Of a stretch of DNA of 64,000 nt, positions 23,716-33,703 are shown in pieces; position 1 is the stretch's first letter, and each line of letters opens with the position of its first letter. The stretch spans positions 3,727,001-3,791,000 of the forward strand of contig NZ_CP031396.1 of the NCBI RefSeq assembly GCF_003363755.1, written 5' to 3'. Below the pieces are notes generated by a model. The model saw nothing but the letters and a program-made list of their open reading frames with translations, had not been told where the DNA came from and searched no databases. The DNA is from Pseudomonas protegens (lineage in GTDB: Bacteria; Pseudomonadota; Gammaproteobacteria; Pseudomonadales; Pseudomonadaceae). Both the position numbers and the translations under genes were made by a program.

Positions 23716-23795
23716 AGCCGCCGGCTCGCCGGCGAAGACATTCGCCACCGCGCTGTGGGCCTTTAGGGCCTGTTCGCTGGGAAGCCAGCTCCCAC
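23716..23795. repeat. REP-type palindromic repeat
   Basis: GCCGGCTCGCCGGCGAAG near the start and GGGAAGCCAGCTCCCA near the end form a divergent copy of the 'ggagctggcttgccagcgaag' REP family seen elsewhere in this window. Confidence 0.55.
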
Positions 23796-23813
23796 GGATG
23801 GGGGCGCGCGTGG

Positions 23814-24806
23814 TTATCCGCTGACGATGCGGTTCTTGCCCTGGCGCTTGGCTTGGTACATCGCCGCATCGGCCCGGGCGAACAGGCTGTCGAGGCTTTC
23901 ATCTTCGCGGCGCCGGCTGCTCAGCCCCTGGCTGATGGTGATGTTGAAGGTCTGGCCCTGGCAACTGAAGGTCTGCCGCTGAATCTCGCGCTGCAGGCGT
24001 TCGGCGACCTGATGGGCCATGTCCGCGCTGCAGCCGGGAAACACCGCCGCGAACTCTTCACCGCCGATGCGCCCGAACAGGTCTCCCCGACGCAGTGCAG
24101 CCCGTCCGCTCTCGGCAATGCGCTGCAGAACGATGTCGCCTTCGGGATGGCCGTAGGTGTCGTTGATCACCTTGAAGTCATCGATGTCCAGCAACAGAAA
24201 GACCAGGGGTAAACCTTGCCGGCGTGCCTGTTCGAACTCGCGGTTGGCGCATTCGAAGAAGTGCCGGCGGTTGCTGCTCTGGGTCAGCACATCAGTGGTG
24301 GCCAGGCGTTGCAGCTCGGCTTCCAACTGCTTCTTTTCGGTGATGTCTTCGGCAATGCCCACCACGATCAGCCGCTGCCCGGGTTCGGTGTTGCGGTTGA
24401 TGAAGCATTTGTCGCTGAGCCAGCGCACCTGCCCCTGGGCATCGATGATGCGGTACTCGCGATCTTCCACCGCGCCCCTGTCCAGGACCTGGGCCAGGCT
24501 GCGCTCGGCGTATTCCAGGTCGTCGGGGTAGATGCTGTCGCGCCACTGGTTGAAGTCCGCCAGCAGCAGGCCTGCCGGGCGACCGAAGATCCGTTCATAG
24601 GCCGGGCTGACGTACAGCACCTGGCGGTTGTCCCAATCGAAGGCCCAGAGCACTGCATTGACGCTGACCAGCAGGGCGCTGAACAGCTGCTCGCGCTCGG
24701 TCAGGCGGGCGACTTCGCCCTGTGCATGCATCAGGGCCATCAGGGTTTGCGCGGCTTCGGGCCACTGGGGAAGCGAAGATGGAGTGTGTGAATTCTTATT
24801 GACCAT
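23814..24806 (-). CDS. PAS-GGDEF diguanylate cyclase
   Basis: A 330-residue cytoplasmic protein. Residues ~40-160 are a PAS/PAC domain (LLVSVNAVLWAFDWDNRQVLYVSPAYERIFGRP ... EYRIIDAQGQVRWLSDKCFINR). Residues ~170-325 are a GGDEF domain with an active GGEEF site and an RRGD inhibitory I-site five residues before it (LRRGDLFGRIGGEEFAAVF). It should make c-di-GMP and be feedback-inhibited. ATG at 24806 is preferred, as residues before it look non-coding. No transmembrane segment, so the signal is probably sensed in the cytosol. Confidence 0.9.
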   Translation of the reverse strand: MVNKNSHTPSSLPQWPEAAQTLMALMHAQGEVARLTEREQLFSALLVSVNAVLWAFDWDNRQVLYVSPAYERIFGRPAGLLLADFNQWRDSIYPDDLEYAERSLAQVLDRGAVEDREYRIIDAQGQVRWLSDKCFINRNTEPGQRLIVVGIAEDITEKKQLEAELQRLATTDVLTQSSNRRHFFECANREFEQARRQGLPLVFLLLDIDDFKVINDTYGHPEGDIVLQRIAESGRAALRRGDLFGRIGGEEFAAVFPGCSADMAHQVAERLQREIQRQTFSCQGQTFNITISQGLSSRRREDESLDSLFARADAAMYQAKRQGKNRIVSG

Positions 24807-24993
24807 CGGCACAGATCTCAAAGGGCGTGCCGCGCCAAGTTCGACAGCGGCCACAACCAAGCCCGCCTGGGTGGCGAAGTGTTCAGTGAGATAGGGGATC
24901 GGACGCTAAGTTCCCAGCCGTTGCGGCGATACTTGGCGCGCCCGCCGGACGGTCGCAGTCGCCCCTCGCCGGCTTGTGGCGAGGGGCTTTGGC

Positions 24994-26178
24994 TCAGGCT
25001 GCGGTAGGACGCAGGGAGTAGGTTTTCAGCTGATTGGCGAAGTCCCGCAGGGACTGGATACCGCTGGCCTCGGCCTCGTGCACCCAGTCCTTGATCGCCG
25101 CCAGCATGTCGTGGCCGTTGGCGCTGGTCTTGACCCAGATCTGCTGCAGGGCCAGGCGCTTTTCGTAGATCACCTTCAACGCCTGGCTGTGTTCCAGCAT
25201 GGTCTGGATGCGCAGGTGGTGGCGGTCTTCCAGCAGGCTGGTTTCCCGGGACAGCAGGCGCTTGGCGCGATGGAACTGGTGGCGCACCGAGTGATCGACC
25301 TTGGCCAGCTCCTGTTTCACCAGCGGGCCGATCACCAGCTTGCGGTACTGGGCCATGATCTGGAACCGGTTGTTGAGGATGGCCATGGCAGTGTCCATGT
25401 CCAGGTGGCCCTTGCCTTCGACCCGGTGGGCGATGGGCGCTACGCGCTGGACCTTGGCCAGGCGCAGGAAGCTGAAGACCTTGATCCAGGCCCAGCCCAT
25501 GTCGAACTCCCACTTCTTCACCGAGAGCTTGGCCGAGTTGGGGTAGGTGTGATGGTTGTTATGCAGTTCTTCGCCGCCGACGATGATGCCCCAGGGCACC
25601 AGGTTGGTGGCGGCGTCGCGGCATTCGAAGTTGCGGTAGCCGACGGCGTGGCCCAGGCCGTTGATCACGCCGGCGGCCCAGAATGGAATCCACATCATCT
25701 GGATCGCCCAGATGGTGATGCCGATGGTGCCGAACAGCAGCAGGTCGATGACCGCCATCAGCGCGATACCGCCCAGCTTGTAGCGGCTGTAGAGGTTGCG
25801 CTCGATCCAGTCTTCCGGGCAGTTCTTGCCGTAGATGCGCAGGGTTTCCGGGTTCTTGGCCTCTTCGCGATACAGCTCGGCGCCCTTGCGCAGCACCGTG
25901 GACAGGCCCTTGATCACCGGGCTGTGGGGGTCGTCGACGGTCTCGCACTTGGCGTGGTGCTTGCGGTGGATGGCGGTCCACTCGCGGGTGTTCTGCGCCG
26001 TGGTCAGCCACAGCCAGAAGCGGAAGAAGTGTTTCAGGCCGGCGTTGAGTTCCAGGGAACGGTGCGCGGAATAGCGATGCAGATAGATCGTGACCGCAAC
26101 GATGGTCACGTGGGTCATCAACAGAGTGACTGCCACCAGTTGCCAGGCGGACAAGCCAAGTAAACCTTCGTACCACAT
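24994..26178 (-). CDS. desA: Acyl-lipid/acyl-CoA delta-9 fatty acid desaturase
   Basis: A 394-residue membrane desaturase with the three His boxes that bind the di-iron centre: HRYSAHRS, HRKHHAKC and HNNHHTYPN. Hydrophobic spans near 8-35 and 135-190. It matches the family of P. aeruginosa DesA, which introduces a double bond into acyl chains of membrane phospholipids. The ATG at 26178 gives the usual start MWYEGLLGLSAWQ. It is divergent from the PAS-GGDEF-EAL gene, the same arrangement as PA0286/PA0285. The long C-terminal helical tail (ETSLLEDRHHLRIQTMLEHSQAL) is normal for this subfamily. Confidence 0.92.
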   Translation of the reverse strand: MWYEGLLGLSAWQLVAVTLLMTHVTIVAVTIYLHRYSAHRSLELNAGLKHFFRFWLWLTTAQNTREWTAIHRKHHAKCETVDDPHSPVIKGLSTVLRKGAELYREEAKNPETLRIYGKNCPEDWIERNLYSRYKLGGIALMAVIDLLLFGTIGITIWAIQMMWIPFWAAGVINGLGHAVGYRNFECRDAATNLVPWGIIVGGEELHNNHHTYPNSAKLSVKKWEFDMGWAWIKVFSFLRLAKVQRVAPIAHRVEGKGHLDMDTAMAILNNRFQIMAQYRKLVIGPLVKQELAKVDHSVRHQFHRAKRLLSRETSLLEDRHHLRIQTMLEHSQALKVIYEKRLALQQIWVKTSANGHDMLAAIKDWVHEAEASGIQSLRDFANQLKTYSLRPTAA

Positions 26179-26286
26179 AGGCGATAAGGCCCTCGATAAA
26201 GAAAAAAACAGCCCAGGCATTATCACCAAGCCCGCGGAGAAAACCAGTCGCCCTTTCAGATAAGAGTGGCGGCATGTTTCTTCCTC

Positions 26287-26292
26287 TATAAT
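26287..26292 (+). promoter_or_regulatory. -10 box of the PAS-GGDEF-EAL gene
   Basis: TATAAT, perfect consensus, 33 bases before the ATG chosen. A matching -35 is not obvious, so activation by a factor is possible. Confidence 0.5.
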
Positions 26293-26324
26293 CCCGAACT
26301 TTTCGTGTGGAAATAGACGGACTT

Positions 26325-28244
26325 ATGTCGGTTTCTTATCGCAATGGCTTGCGTGCCGCGCTGCTCTATCTGCTGCTGTCCCTGATCTGGCTGCAGTTCA
26401 GTGGTTATTTACTGAGCAGTTTCTTCGATGAATTTGCCGACCAGGCCTACTGGCACGAGGTCAGTGGCTACGCCTGGGCACTGGTCAGCGCGGTGCTGAT
26501 CTTCTTTGCCCGGGCCCGCCTGTTGCGAGTCATGGGCGCCGACCGCTGGTTGCGCCATCAGCAGAAGGATCGCGAGCGCCTGCGCCAGGCGGCGGCAGTG
26601 TTCGACTGCACCCGCGAGGGCGTGCTGGTCAGCGACACCCAGGGCCAGATCGTCCACGTCAATCGCGCCTTCATCGAGATCACCGGCTACCAGCGCGAAG
26701 AAGTGCTGGGTCGCCAGCCGAGCCTGTTCAAGTCCGGCCACCATTCGCCGGACTTCTACAAGGCGATGTTCGACTCGCTGCAGAAAACCGGCGAATGGAG
26801 CGGCGAAATCTGGAATCGACGCAAGAGCGGCGAGATCTACCCGCAATGGCAGAGCATTCGCGCGATCCGCGATGAGCAGGGCGAGCTCACCCACTATGTC
26901 GCGGTGTTCTCCGACATCAGTGCGATCAAGGATTCCGAGCACGAACTGGCCCACCTGGCCCACCACGACCCCTTGACCGACCTGCCCAACCGCCTGCTGT
27001 TCACCGATCGTGCCGAACAGGCCCTGGCCTCGGCGCAGATCCACAAGCGCGGCTGCGCGATGCTGATGATCGACCTGGATCATTTCAAGATGATCAACGA
27101 CAGCCTCGGCCACAACGTCGGCGACCAGTTGCTCAAGGCCGTGGGCGAGCGCCTGGGGGGCATGTTCGGCCCGGGCATGACCCTGGCGCGTCTGGGAGGC
27201 GACGAGTTCGCAGTGCTGGCCGAAAGCTGCCCGCAACTGGTGCAGGCCGCGGCCCTGGCGCAGCGCATCATCGACGGCCTCAAGGAGCCCTTCCAGCTGG
27301 GTGAACAGCAGGTGGTGATCAACGCCAGCATCGGCATCAGTCTGTTCCCCAGTGACGCCCTGAGCGCCAGCCAGTTGCTGCGCAACGCCGATGCGGCGCT
27401 GTTCAAGGCCAAGAGCGCCGGGCGCAACGGCTATGCCCTGTACACCGAGGAGCTCACCGCCCATGCCCAGCAACGGGTGGAGATTGCCTTCGAACTGCGC
27501 CGGGCCCTGGAGCAGCAGGAGCTACGGGTCTACTACCAGCCGGTGCACGATCTCAAGAACAGTCGCCTGATCGGCGTCGAGGCCCTGGTGCGTTGGGAGC
27601 ATCCGCAACGCGGCCTGGTGTCCCCGGCGGAGTTCATTCCGATTGCCGAACGCACCGGGATGATTGCCGAGATCGACGCCTGGGTCATGCAGCAGGCCTG
27701 CCGGCAGATGTGCCAATGGCAGGCTGAAGGTGTGGTGCTGTCGTTTGTCGCGGTGAACGTATCGACCCGTCTGTTCGCGCGCAGCGAGCTCTATCAGCAG
27801 GTGGCCCAGGTGCTGCACGACACCGGCCTGGACCCGGCCTACCTGGAACTGGAGGTCACCGAAAGCGCGGTCATGGACGATCCCGAGGTGGCGCTGGAGC
27901 AGATGCACCGTCTGCGTGAACTGGGCATTCGCCTGGCCATCGATGACTTCGGTACCGGCTACTCGTCCTTGCTGCGCCTCAAGCGCCTGCCGGTACAGAA
28001 GCTCAAGATCGACCAGGGTTTTGTCGCCGGCCTGCCGTTCGATGAAGACGATGCGGCGATCTCTCGGGTGATCATCGCCCTGGCCCAGAGCATGGGCATG
28101 CAGGTTCACGCCGAGGGTATCGAGCAAGCGGAGCAGGCGCGGTTCCTGCTCGAACACGACTGTGACCTGGGCCAGGGCTACTGGTTCGGCCGGCCGGTGC
28201 CGGCGGAGCAGCTCGACTGGAGCAATGCCCCCGCCATCCGCTGA
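26325..28244 (+). CDS. Membrane PAS-GGDEF-EAL protein (c-di-GMP turnover)
   Basis: A 639-residue protein. Two N-terminal membrane helices (LRAALLYLLLSLIWLQFSGYLLSSF and WALVSAVLIFFARARL) anchor it. A PAS domain follows (AAVFDCTREGVLVSDTQGQIVHVNRAFIEITGYQREEVLG), then GGDEF with an intact LARLGGDEFAVLAE, then EAL with VEALVRWEHP, VTESAVMDD, AIDDFGTGYSSL and HAEGIEQAEQ. Both catalytic signatures look preserved, so it could make or degrade c-di-GMP. The P. aeruginosa homolog PA0285 has the same neighbours. A GTG start at 26307 is possible but would leave almost no leader after the TATAAT box. Confidence 0.9.
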   Translation: MSVSYRNGLRAALLYLLLSLIWLQFSGYLLSSFFDEFADQAYWHEVSGYAWALVSAVLIFFARARLLRVMGADRWLRHQQKDRERLRQAAAVFDCTREGVLVSDTQGQIVHVNRAFIEITGYQREEVLGRQPSLFKSGHHSPDFYKAMFDSLQKTGEWSGEIWNRRKSGEIYPQWQSIRAIRDEQGELTHYVAVFSDISAIKDSEHELAHLAHHDPLTDLPNRLLFTDRAEQALASAQIHKRGCAMLMIDLDHFKMINDSLGHNVGDQLLKAVGERLGGMFGPGMTLARLGGDEFAVLAESCPQLVQAAALAQRIIDGLKEPFQLGEQQVVINASIGISLFPSDALSASQLLRNADAALFKAKSAGRNGYALYTEELTAHAQQRVEIAFELRRALEQQELRVYYQPVHDLKNSRLIGVEALVRWEHPQRGLVSPAEFIPIAERTGMIAEIDAWVMQQACRQMCQWQAEGVVLSFVAVNVSTRLFARSELYQQVAQVLHDTGLDPAYLELEVTESAVMDDPEVALEQMHRLRELGIRLAIDDFGTGYSSLLRLKRLPVQKLKIDQGFVAGLPFDEDDAAISRVIIALAQSMGMQVHAEGIEQAEQARFLLEHDCDLGQGYWFGRPVPAEQLDWSNAPAIR

Positions 28245-28250
28245 TACCCC

Positions 28251-28402
28251 TGTAGCCGCTGCCGCAGGCTGCGAACGAGCTGGGCGCCACTCCGACACAG
28301 CGGTTGCGGCGATGTAAGAACGTCAAGGGGTCGTCTATGGATCGCCAGGCAAGGCCCTGCGGGCCTTGTCGCAGCCTCGCGAAAGCTCGGCAGCGGCTAC
28401 AG
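28251..28402. repeat. REPIN: inverted pair of REP elements
   Basis: TGTAGCCGCTGCCGCAGGCT at the left and its approximate inverse (GCAGCCTCGCGAAAGCTCGGCAGCGGCTACA) at the right. Together with the next pair this fills the 513-base gap between the GGDEF-EAL gene and yezD; no gene is present. Confidence 0.85.
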
Positions 28403-28480
28403 GATCGAATGCGCCATGGCCAGGGGAGTTCCCAGGCTCTGCCCGGACGGGCGCGCCGACAAAACGGCCTCCACCAACCC

Positions 28481-28606
28481 TTGTAGCCGCTGCTGAGCCT
28501 GCGAAGCTGCGAACGACCGCAACGCGGGCGCAAATGTTGTAGACCGCTGAAGGCCTGACGGCCTTGTCGCAGCCTCGCAGGCTCGCAGGCTCGGCAGCGG
28601 CTACAG
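28481..28606. repeat. REPIN: second inverted REP pair
   Basis: TTGTAGCCGCTGCTGAGCCT on the left, GCTCGGCAGCGGCTACAGGG on the right. The right arm contains a local triplication of CTCGCAGG. Confidence 0.85.
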
Positions 28607-28653
28607 GGGGCTAAGCTGCTGTCAGGTCGAATAATTTTTCTGGTTATATAAAC

Positions 28654-28678
28654 ATTCTTAAACAGTATTTTTAAGAAT
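28654..28678 (+). promoter_or_regulatory. Inverted repeat upstream of the sulfate-uptake operon
   Basis: ATTCTTAA and TTAAGAAT are perfect 8-base arms separated by 9 bases, 80 bases upstream of the yezD-like ATG. The spacing and AT-rich arms suit a LysR-type regulator such as CysB. A related motif (TTCTTATC...GATAAGAA) lies before atsR. Confidence 0.55.
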
Positions 28679-28757
28679 ATCCGCGCCTATCTACTATTGC
28701 TCCCACGCCGCAAGCAGTGCCGCCACTGCCAGGCACCTTTCACTCAGGAGCAGCACC

Positions 28758-28940
28758 ATGAGCGCATCTCTACGTAGCGTTGACGGCCAGGACGAAGCAA
28801 CCATCTTGCGGGAAATTCAAAGCGCCCTGCGCGACCTGCGCTTTGGCGCGGTGGAAATCACCGTGCACAACGCCCAGGTCGTGCAGATCGAACGCAAGGA
28901 AAAATTCCGCCTGCAACAGCCCGGCAACAAACCCAGCTGA
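28758..28940 (+). CDS. YezD/DUF2292 family small protein
   Basis: A 60-residue protein: ILREIQSALRDLRFGAVEITVHNAQVVQIERKEKFRLQ is the DUF2292 (YezD) signature. These tiny proteins usually precede sulfate or sulfur-assimilation genes and are induced by sulfur limitation; their function is unknown. Same position as PA0284 before sbp. Starts 172 bases before sbp, probably co-transcribed. Confidence 0.85.
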   Translation: MSASLRSVDGQDEATILREIQSALRDLRFGAVEITVHNAQVVQIERKEKFRLQQPGNKPS

Positions 28941-29112
28941 CTGCAGCGCAGTCGAAGACCGCATCACCCTCTCGTGATCGAGAGGCCCGACTGGACAACC
29001 GGAGGGCGTCATCCATGACCCCCAGTCTGAACCCCAGCATTCGCCCACGAATGCGGGCCTGATTCGCCATAAGAAAAATGCCAGCACTTTAAAAAATTTC
29101 GGGAGCTCCATC

Positions 29113-30123
29113 ATGTCGTCGATTCGCCGTTATGCCCTGGCCGCCCTCGCCAGCGCCGTTTTTGCCGGTTCCGCCGTTGCCAAGGATTACGAGCTGCTCA
29201 ACGTGTCCTACGACCCGACCCGCGAGCTGTACCAGGACTACAACGCCGAGTTCACAAGCTTCTGGAAGCAATCGCATCCCGGCGACAACGTGAAGATCCA
29301 GCAGTCCCACGGTGGTTCCGGCAAACAGGGCCGGGCGGTGATCGACGGCCTGCGCGCCGACGTGGTGACCCTGGCCCTGGCCGGTGACATCGACGAAATC
29401 GCCAAGCTCGGCAAGACCCTGCCGGCGGACTGGCAAAAACGCCTGCCCGACGCCAGCACGCCCTACACTTCGACCATCGTGTTCCTGGTGCGCAAGGGCA
29501 ATCCCAAGGGCATCAAGGACTGGGGCGACCTGATCAAGAAAGACGTCTCGGTGATCACCCCAAACCCGAAAACCTCCGGTGGTGCGCGCTGGAACTTCCT
29601 TGCTGCCTGGGCCTATGGCCTGAAGGCAGGTGGTAGTGAGGCCAAGGCCCAGGAATACGTCAAGGAGCTGTTCAAGCACGTGCCTGTGCTGGACACCGGC
29701 GCTCGCGGCTCGACCATCACCTTTGTCAACAACGGTCAGGGCGACGTGTTGCTGGCCTGGGAAAACGAAGCCTTCCTGGCCCTCAAGGAAGACGGCGGCG
29801 CCGACAAGTTCGACATCGTCGTGCCTTCGCTGTCGATCCTCGCCGAGCCACCCGTGGCGGTGGTGGACAAGAACGCCGAGAAGAAAGGCAACACCGAGAT
29901 CGCCGAGGCCTACCTCAAGCACCTGTACAGCCCGGCCGGCCAGGAAATTGCCGCGAAGAACTTCTACCGCCCGCGGGACAAGGACGTCGCCGCCAAATAC
30001 GCCCAGCAGTTCCCCAAACTTGACCTGGTGACTATCGACAAGGACTTCGGCGGCTGGAAGACTGCGCAACCGAAATTCTTCAACGACGGTGGTGTGTTCG
30101 ACCAGATCTACACGGCCCAGTAA
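29113..30123 (+). CDS. sbp: Periplasmic sulfate-binding protein
   Basis: A 336-residue protein with a Sec signal (YALAALASAVFAGSAVA/KDYELLNVSYDPTRELY). Family motifs: SYDPTRELYQDYN, QSHGGSGKQGRAVIDGLRADVVTLALAGDID, NPKTSGGARWNFLAAW, ARGSTITFVNNGQGDVLLAWENEA and VVPSLSILAEPPVAVVD. It captures sulfate (or thiosulfate) for the CysTWA importer encoded next. Confidence 0.96.
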   Translation: MSSIRRYALAALASAVFAGSAVAKDYELLNVSYDPTRELYQDYNAEFTSFWKQSHPGDNVKIQQSHGGSGKQGRAVIDGLRADVVTLALAGDIDEIAKLGKTLPADWQKRLPDASTPYTSTIVFLVRKGNPKGIKDWGDLIKKDVSVITPNPKTSGGARWNFLAAWAYGLKAGGSEAKAQEYVKELFKHVPVLDTGARGSTITFVNNGQGDVLLAWENEAFLALKEDGGADKFDIVVPSLSILAEPPVAVVDKNAEKKGNTEIAEAYLKHLYSPAGQEIAAKNFYRPRDKDVAAKYAQQFPKLDLVTIDKDFGGWKTAQPKFFNDGGVFDQIYTAQ

Positions 30124-30129
30124 ACCTGT

Positions 30130-30212
30130 TGTAGGAGCTGGCTTGCCAGCGAAGGCGCCCTCAAGGGCCACACCAGGCTGCAGGCCCCTTGGCCGGCAAG
30201 CCGGCTCCTACC
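30130..30212. repeat. REPIN between sbp and cysT
   Basis: TGTAGGAGCTGGCTTGCCAG and its inverse (GCCGGCAAGCCGGCTCCTA) face each other. Such an element inside an operon can uncouple levels of the binding protein from the permeases. Confidence 0.85.
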
Positions 30213-30272
30213 AGGTAGAGCCCGCATTCAGTTGCGGGCTTTGCGTATCCGCTCCGTTAACCAAGGACTTTT

Positions 30273-31091
30273 ATGTCGCGTCGTATCTCCCCCGTCATAC
30301 CCGGCTTCGGGCTGACGCTGGGCTACACCTTGGTGTACCTCAGCCTGATTGTGCTCATCCCCCTGGCGGCGATGTTCGTGCATGCCGCGCAACTCACCTG
30401 GGAACAGTTCTGGGCGATCATTTCGGCGCCACGGGTGCTCGCCGCGCTCAAGCTGAGCTTCGGTACCGCGCTTTATGCGGCCATGATCAACGGCGTCATC
30501 GGCACCCTGCTGGCCTGGGTCCTGGTGCGCTACAGCTTCCCCGGGCGCAAGGTCATCGATGCCATGATCGACCTGCCGTTCGCCCTGCCCACCGCCGTGG
30601 CCGGCATTGCCCTGACCGCGCTCTACGCGCCCACCGGCCTGGTGGGACAGTTCGCCACCGACCTGGGCTTCAAGATCGCCTACACGCCCCTGGGCATCAC
30701 CCTGGCGCTGACCTTCGTCACCCTGCCATTCGTGGTGCGCACGGTGCAGCCGGTGCTGGCGGACATTCCCCGTGAAGTGGAAGAGGCCGCCGCCTGCCTG
30801 GGCGCCAAGCCCTGGCAGGTGTTCCGCCACATCCTGGTGCCGGCCTTGCTGCCGGCCTGGCTCACCGGCTTTGCCCTGGCCTTCGCCCGGGGCGTCGGCG
30901 AGTACGGCTCGGTGATCTTCATCGCCGGCAACATGCCGATGAAGACCGAAATCCTGCCCCTGCTGATCATGGTCAAGCTCGACCAGTACGATTACACCGG
31001 CGCCACTTCCATCGGCGTGCTGATGCTGGTGGTTTCCTTCATCCTGTTGCTGCTGATCAACCTGCTGCAGCGGCGCATCGAACGTCCATAA
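30273..31091 (+). CDS. cysT: Sulfate ABC transporter permease CysT
   Basis: A 272-residue integral membrane protein with about six helices and the CysT/CysU signature DLPFALPTAVAGIALTALYAPTGLVGQ. The permease EAA loop for contact with CysA is EVEEAAACLGAKPWQVFRHILVPALLP. Forms the sulfate channel with CysW. Begins MSRRISPVIPGFGLTLGYTL after an AAGGA site. Confidence 0.95.
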   Translation: MSRRISPVIPGFGLTLGYTLVYLSLIVLIPLAAMFVHAAQLTWEQFWAIISAPRVLAALKLSFGTALYAAMINGVIGTLLAWVLVRYSFPGRKVIDAMIDLPFALPTAVAGIALTALYAPTGLVGQFATDLGFKIAYTPLGITLALTFVTLPFVVRTVQPVLADIPREVEEAAACLGAKPWQVFRHILVPALLPAWLTGFALAFARGVGEYGSVIFIAGNMPMKTEILPLLIMVKLDQYDYTGATSIGVLMLVVSFILLLLINLLQRRIERP

Positions 31092-31104
31092 GGAGGCGCG
31101 ACTC

Positions 31105-31974
31105 ATGTCTCAATCGTCTATCGCCGCCTCGTCGGCCAACGCCGCCCGCCGTGGCAGCGCCACCTCGCGGCGGGTGCTGATTGGCCTCGGCTGGCTGATC
31201 TTTGCCCTGTTTTTGCTGCTGCCGTTATTCATCGTGGTGTCCCAGGGCCTGAAGCTGGGCATCGGTGCGTTCTTTGAAGCGATCTTCGAGCCCGATGCCT
31301 TGTCGGCGTTGAAACTCACGGTGATCGCGGTGCTGATCTCGGTGCCCCTGAACCTGGTGTTCGGGGTCAGCGCCGCCTGGTGCGTGAGCAAGTACTCGTT
31401 CCGTGGCAAGAGCATCCTGGTGACCCTGATCGACCTGCCGTTCTCGGTGTCGCCGGTGATCGCCGGCCTGGTCTACGTGCTGATGTTCGGCGCCCAGGGC
31501 CTGTTCGGCCCGTGGCTTTCGGATCACGACATCCAGATCGTCTTCGCCTTGCCGGGCATCGTCCTGGCCACCATCTTCGTCACCGTGCCCTTCGTCGCCC
31601 GGGAACTGATCCCGCTGATGCAGGAGCAGGGCACCCAGGAAGAGGAAGCCGCCAGGTTGCTGGGGGCCAATGGCTGGCAGATGTTCTGGCACGTCACCGT
31701 GCCCAATATCAAATGGGGCCTGATCTATGGCGTGGTGCTCTGTACCGCCCGGGCCATGGGCGAATTCGGTGCGGTGTCGGTGGTGTCCGGGCACATTCGC
31801 GGGGTCACCAACACCCTGCCGCTGCACGTGGAAATCCTCTACAACGAGTACAACCACGTGGCCGCCTTTGCCGTCGCCAGCCTGTTGCTGATCCTTGCGT
31901 TGTTCATCCTGCTGCTCAAGCAGTGGAGCGAATCCCGAATCAACCGCCTGCGCGCCAGCGCCGCGGAGGAATAA
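31105..31974 (+). CDS. cysW: Sulfate ABC transporter permease CysW
   Basis: A 289-residue permease starting 13 bases after cysT (AGGAGG site). Motifs: DLPFSVSPVIAGLVYVLMFGAQG, EAA loop EEEAARLLGANGWQMFWHVTVPNIKWGL and ARAMGEFGAVSVVSGHIRG, typical of CysW. Pairs with CysT in the membrane. Confidence 0.95.
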   Translation: MSQSSIAASSANAARRGSATSRRVLIGLGWLIFALFLLLPLFIVVSQGLKLGIGAFFEAIFEPDALSALKLTVIAVLISVPLNLVFGVSAAWCVSKYSFRGKSILVTLIDLPFSVSPVIAGLVYVLMFGAQGLFGPWLSDHDIQIVFALPGIVLATIFVTVPFVARELIPLMQEQGTQEEEAARLLGANGWQMFWHVTVPNIKWGLIYGVVLCTARAMGEFGAVSVVSGHIRGVTNTLPLHVEILYNEYNHVAAFAVASLLLILALFILLLKQWSESRINRLRASAAEE

Positions 31975-31977
31975 GTC

Positions 31978-32967
<990 letters not shown>

Positions 32968-32999
32968 GGCGGTGCAGGCGCACGCCTGCCGACCCGAAC

Positions 33000-33036
33000 A
33001 GCCCTCGGACCTTCGCCCGGTCCGGGGGCTTTTTCG
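33000..33036 (+). terminator. Terminator of sbp-cysTWA
   Basis: AGCCCTCGGACC / GGTCCGGGGGCT hairpin, then TTTTT. Confidence 0.92.
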
Positions 33037-33076
33037 TTTGCGTGCGGGCCCCCGGGTCGGCTTGCCGCCAGGTGCT

Positions 33077-33601
33077 TCAAACCATGGCTTTCTTCTGACG
33101 CAGGGCCACCGGGCCCGAACGCTGCTCGATGGCCTGTTTCAAGTCATGGCGCAGTCCCAGCAGGAACGCCAGTTCGGCCACCACGAACAGCGGGCCGACG
33201 ATCAAGCCCGACAGATCATCGACAAAGGCCGGCTTGCGGCCTTCGTAGTAATGGCCGATGAACTGGATCACCCAACCGATCACGAACAGGCCCAGGCCGC
33301 AGCTCAACCAGAGTCCGGTGCTTTGCGCCGCCAGTACCTGACCGGCCCACACCGAGAGCCCCATCAGCACACTCATCAACACGCCCAGGCGCAACTCCAG
33401 GCGCAGGTAGAACAGCGCCGAGGCCAGGGCCAGCAGCACGGCCGGCGACAGCACGATGCCCGCCAGCGGCCAGGCGGGACGGGACAGCAGCACCGCCACC
33501 GCCAGAACGATCATGGGAATGCCGATAAAGTGGCTGGCGATATTGCGCGGGTCGCGGTGGTAGGCGGCGTATTGACTCAGATGATCAACGAGGCTTTTCA
33601 T
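33077..33601 (-). CDS. Mpo1/YGL010w-like (DUF962) membrane protein
   Basis: A 174-residue protein with four hydrophobic segments and the family motifs YAAYHRDPRNIASHFIGIPMIV and VIGWVIQFIGHYYEGRKPAFVDDLSGLIVGPLFVVAE. The yeast homolog Mpo1 is a 2-hydroxy fatty acid dioxygenase using conserved His residues; H15, H24, H117 type positions are visible here (YHRD, SHFIG, GHYYEG). The bacterial role is unproven. Convergent with cysA, divergent from the Crp/Fnr gene. Confidence 0.85.
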   Translation of the reverse strand: MKSLVDHLSQYAAYHRDPRNIASHFIGIPMIVLAVAVLLSRPAWPLAGIVLSPAVLLALASALFYLRLELRLGVLMSVLMGLSVWAGQVLAAQSTGLWLSCGLGLFVIGWVIQFIGHYYEGRKPAFVDDLSGLIVGPLFVVAELAFLLGLRHDLKQAIEQRSGPVALRQKKAMV

Positions 33602-33703
33602 TGTTGTTCCTCCGTTAGGGTGGCCCGATCATGCCCGGCCGCCGATCACGGCACTGTCAGCTAGGCGACAATCACGCCGATGCCTTGAGGAAAAAACCTG
33701 TTC

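Noticed and set aside
28251..28606. CRISPR-like repeated arms
   Set aside because: The repeats are inverted pairs of the Pseudomonas REP consensus without regular spacing or spacers; REPINs explain them.
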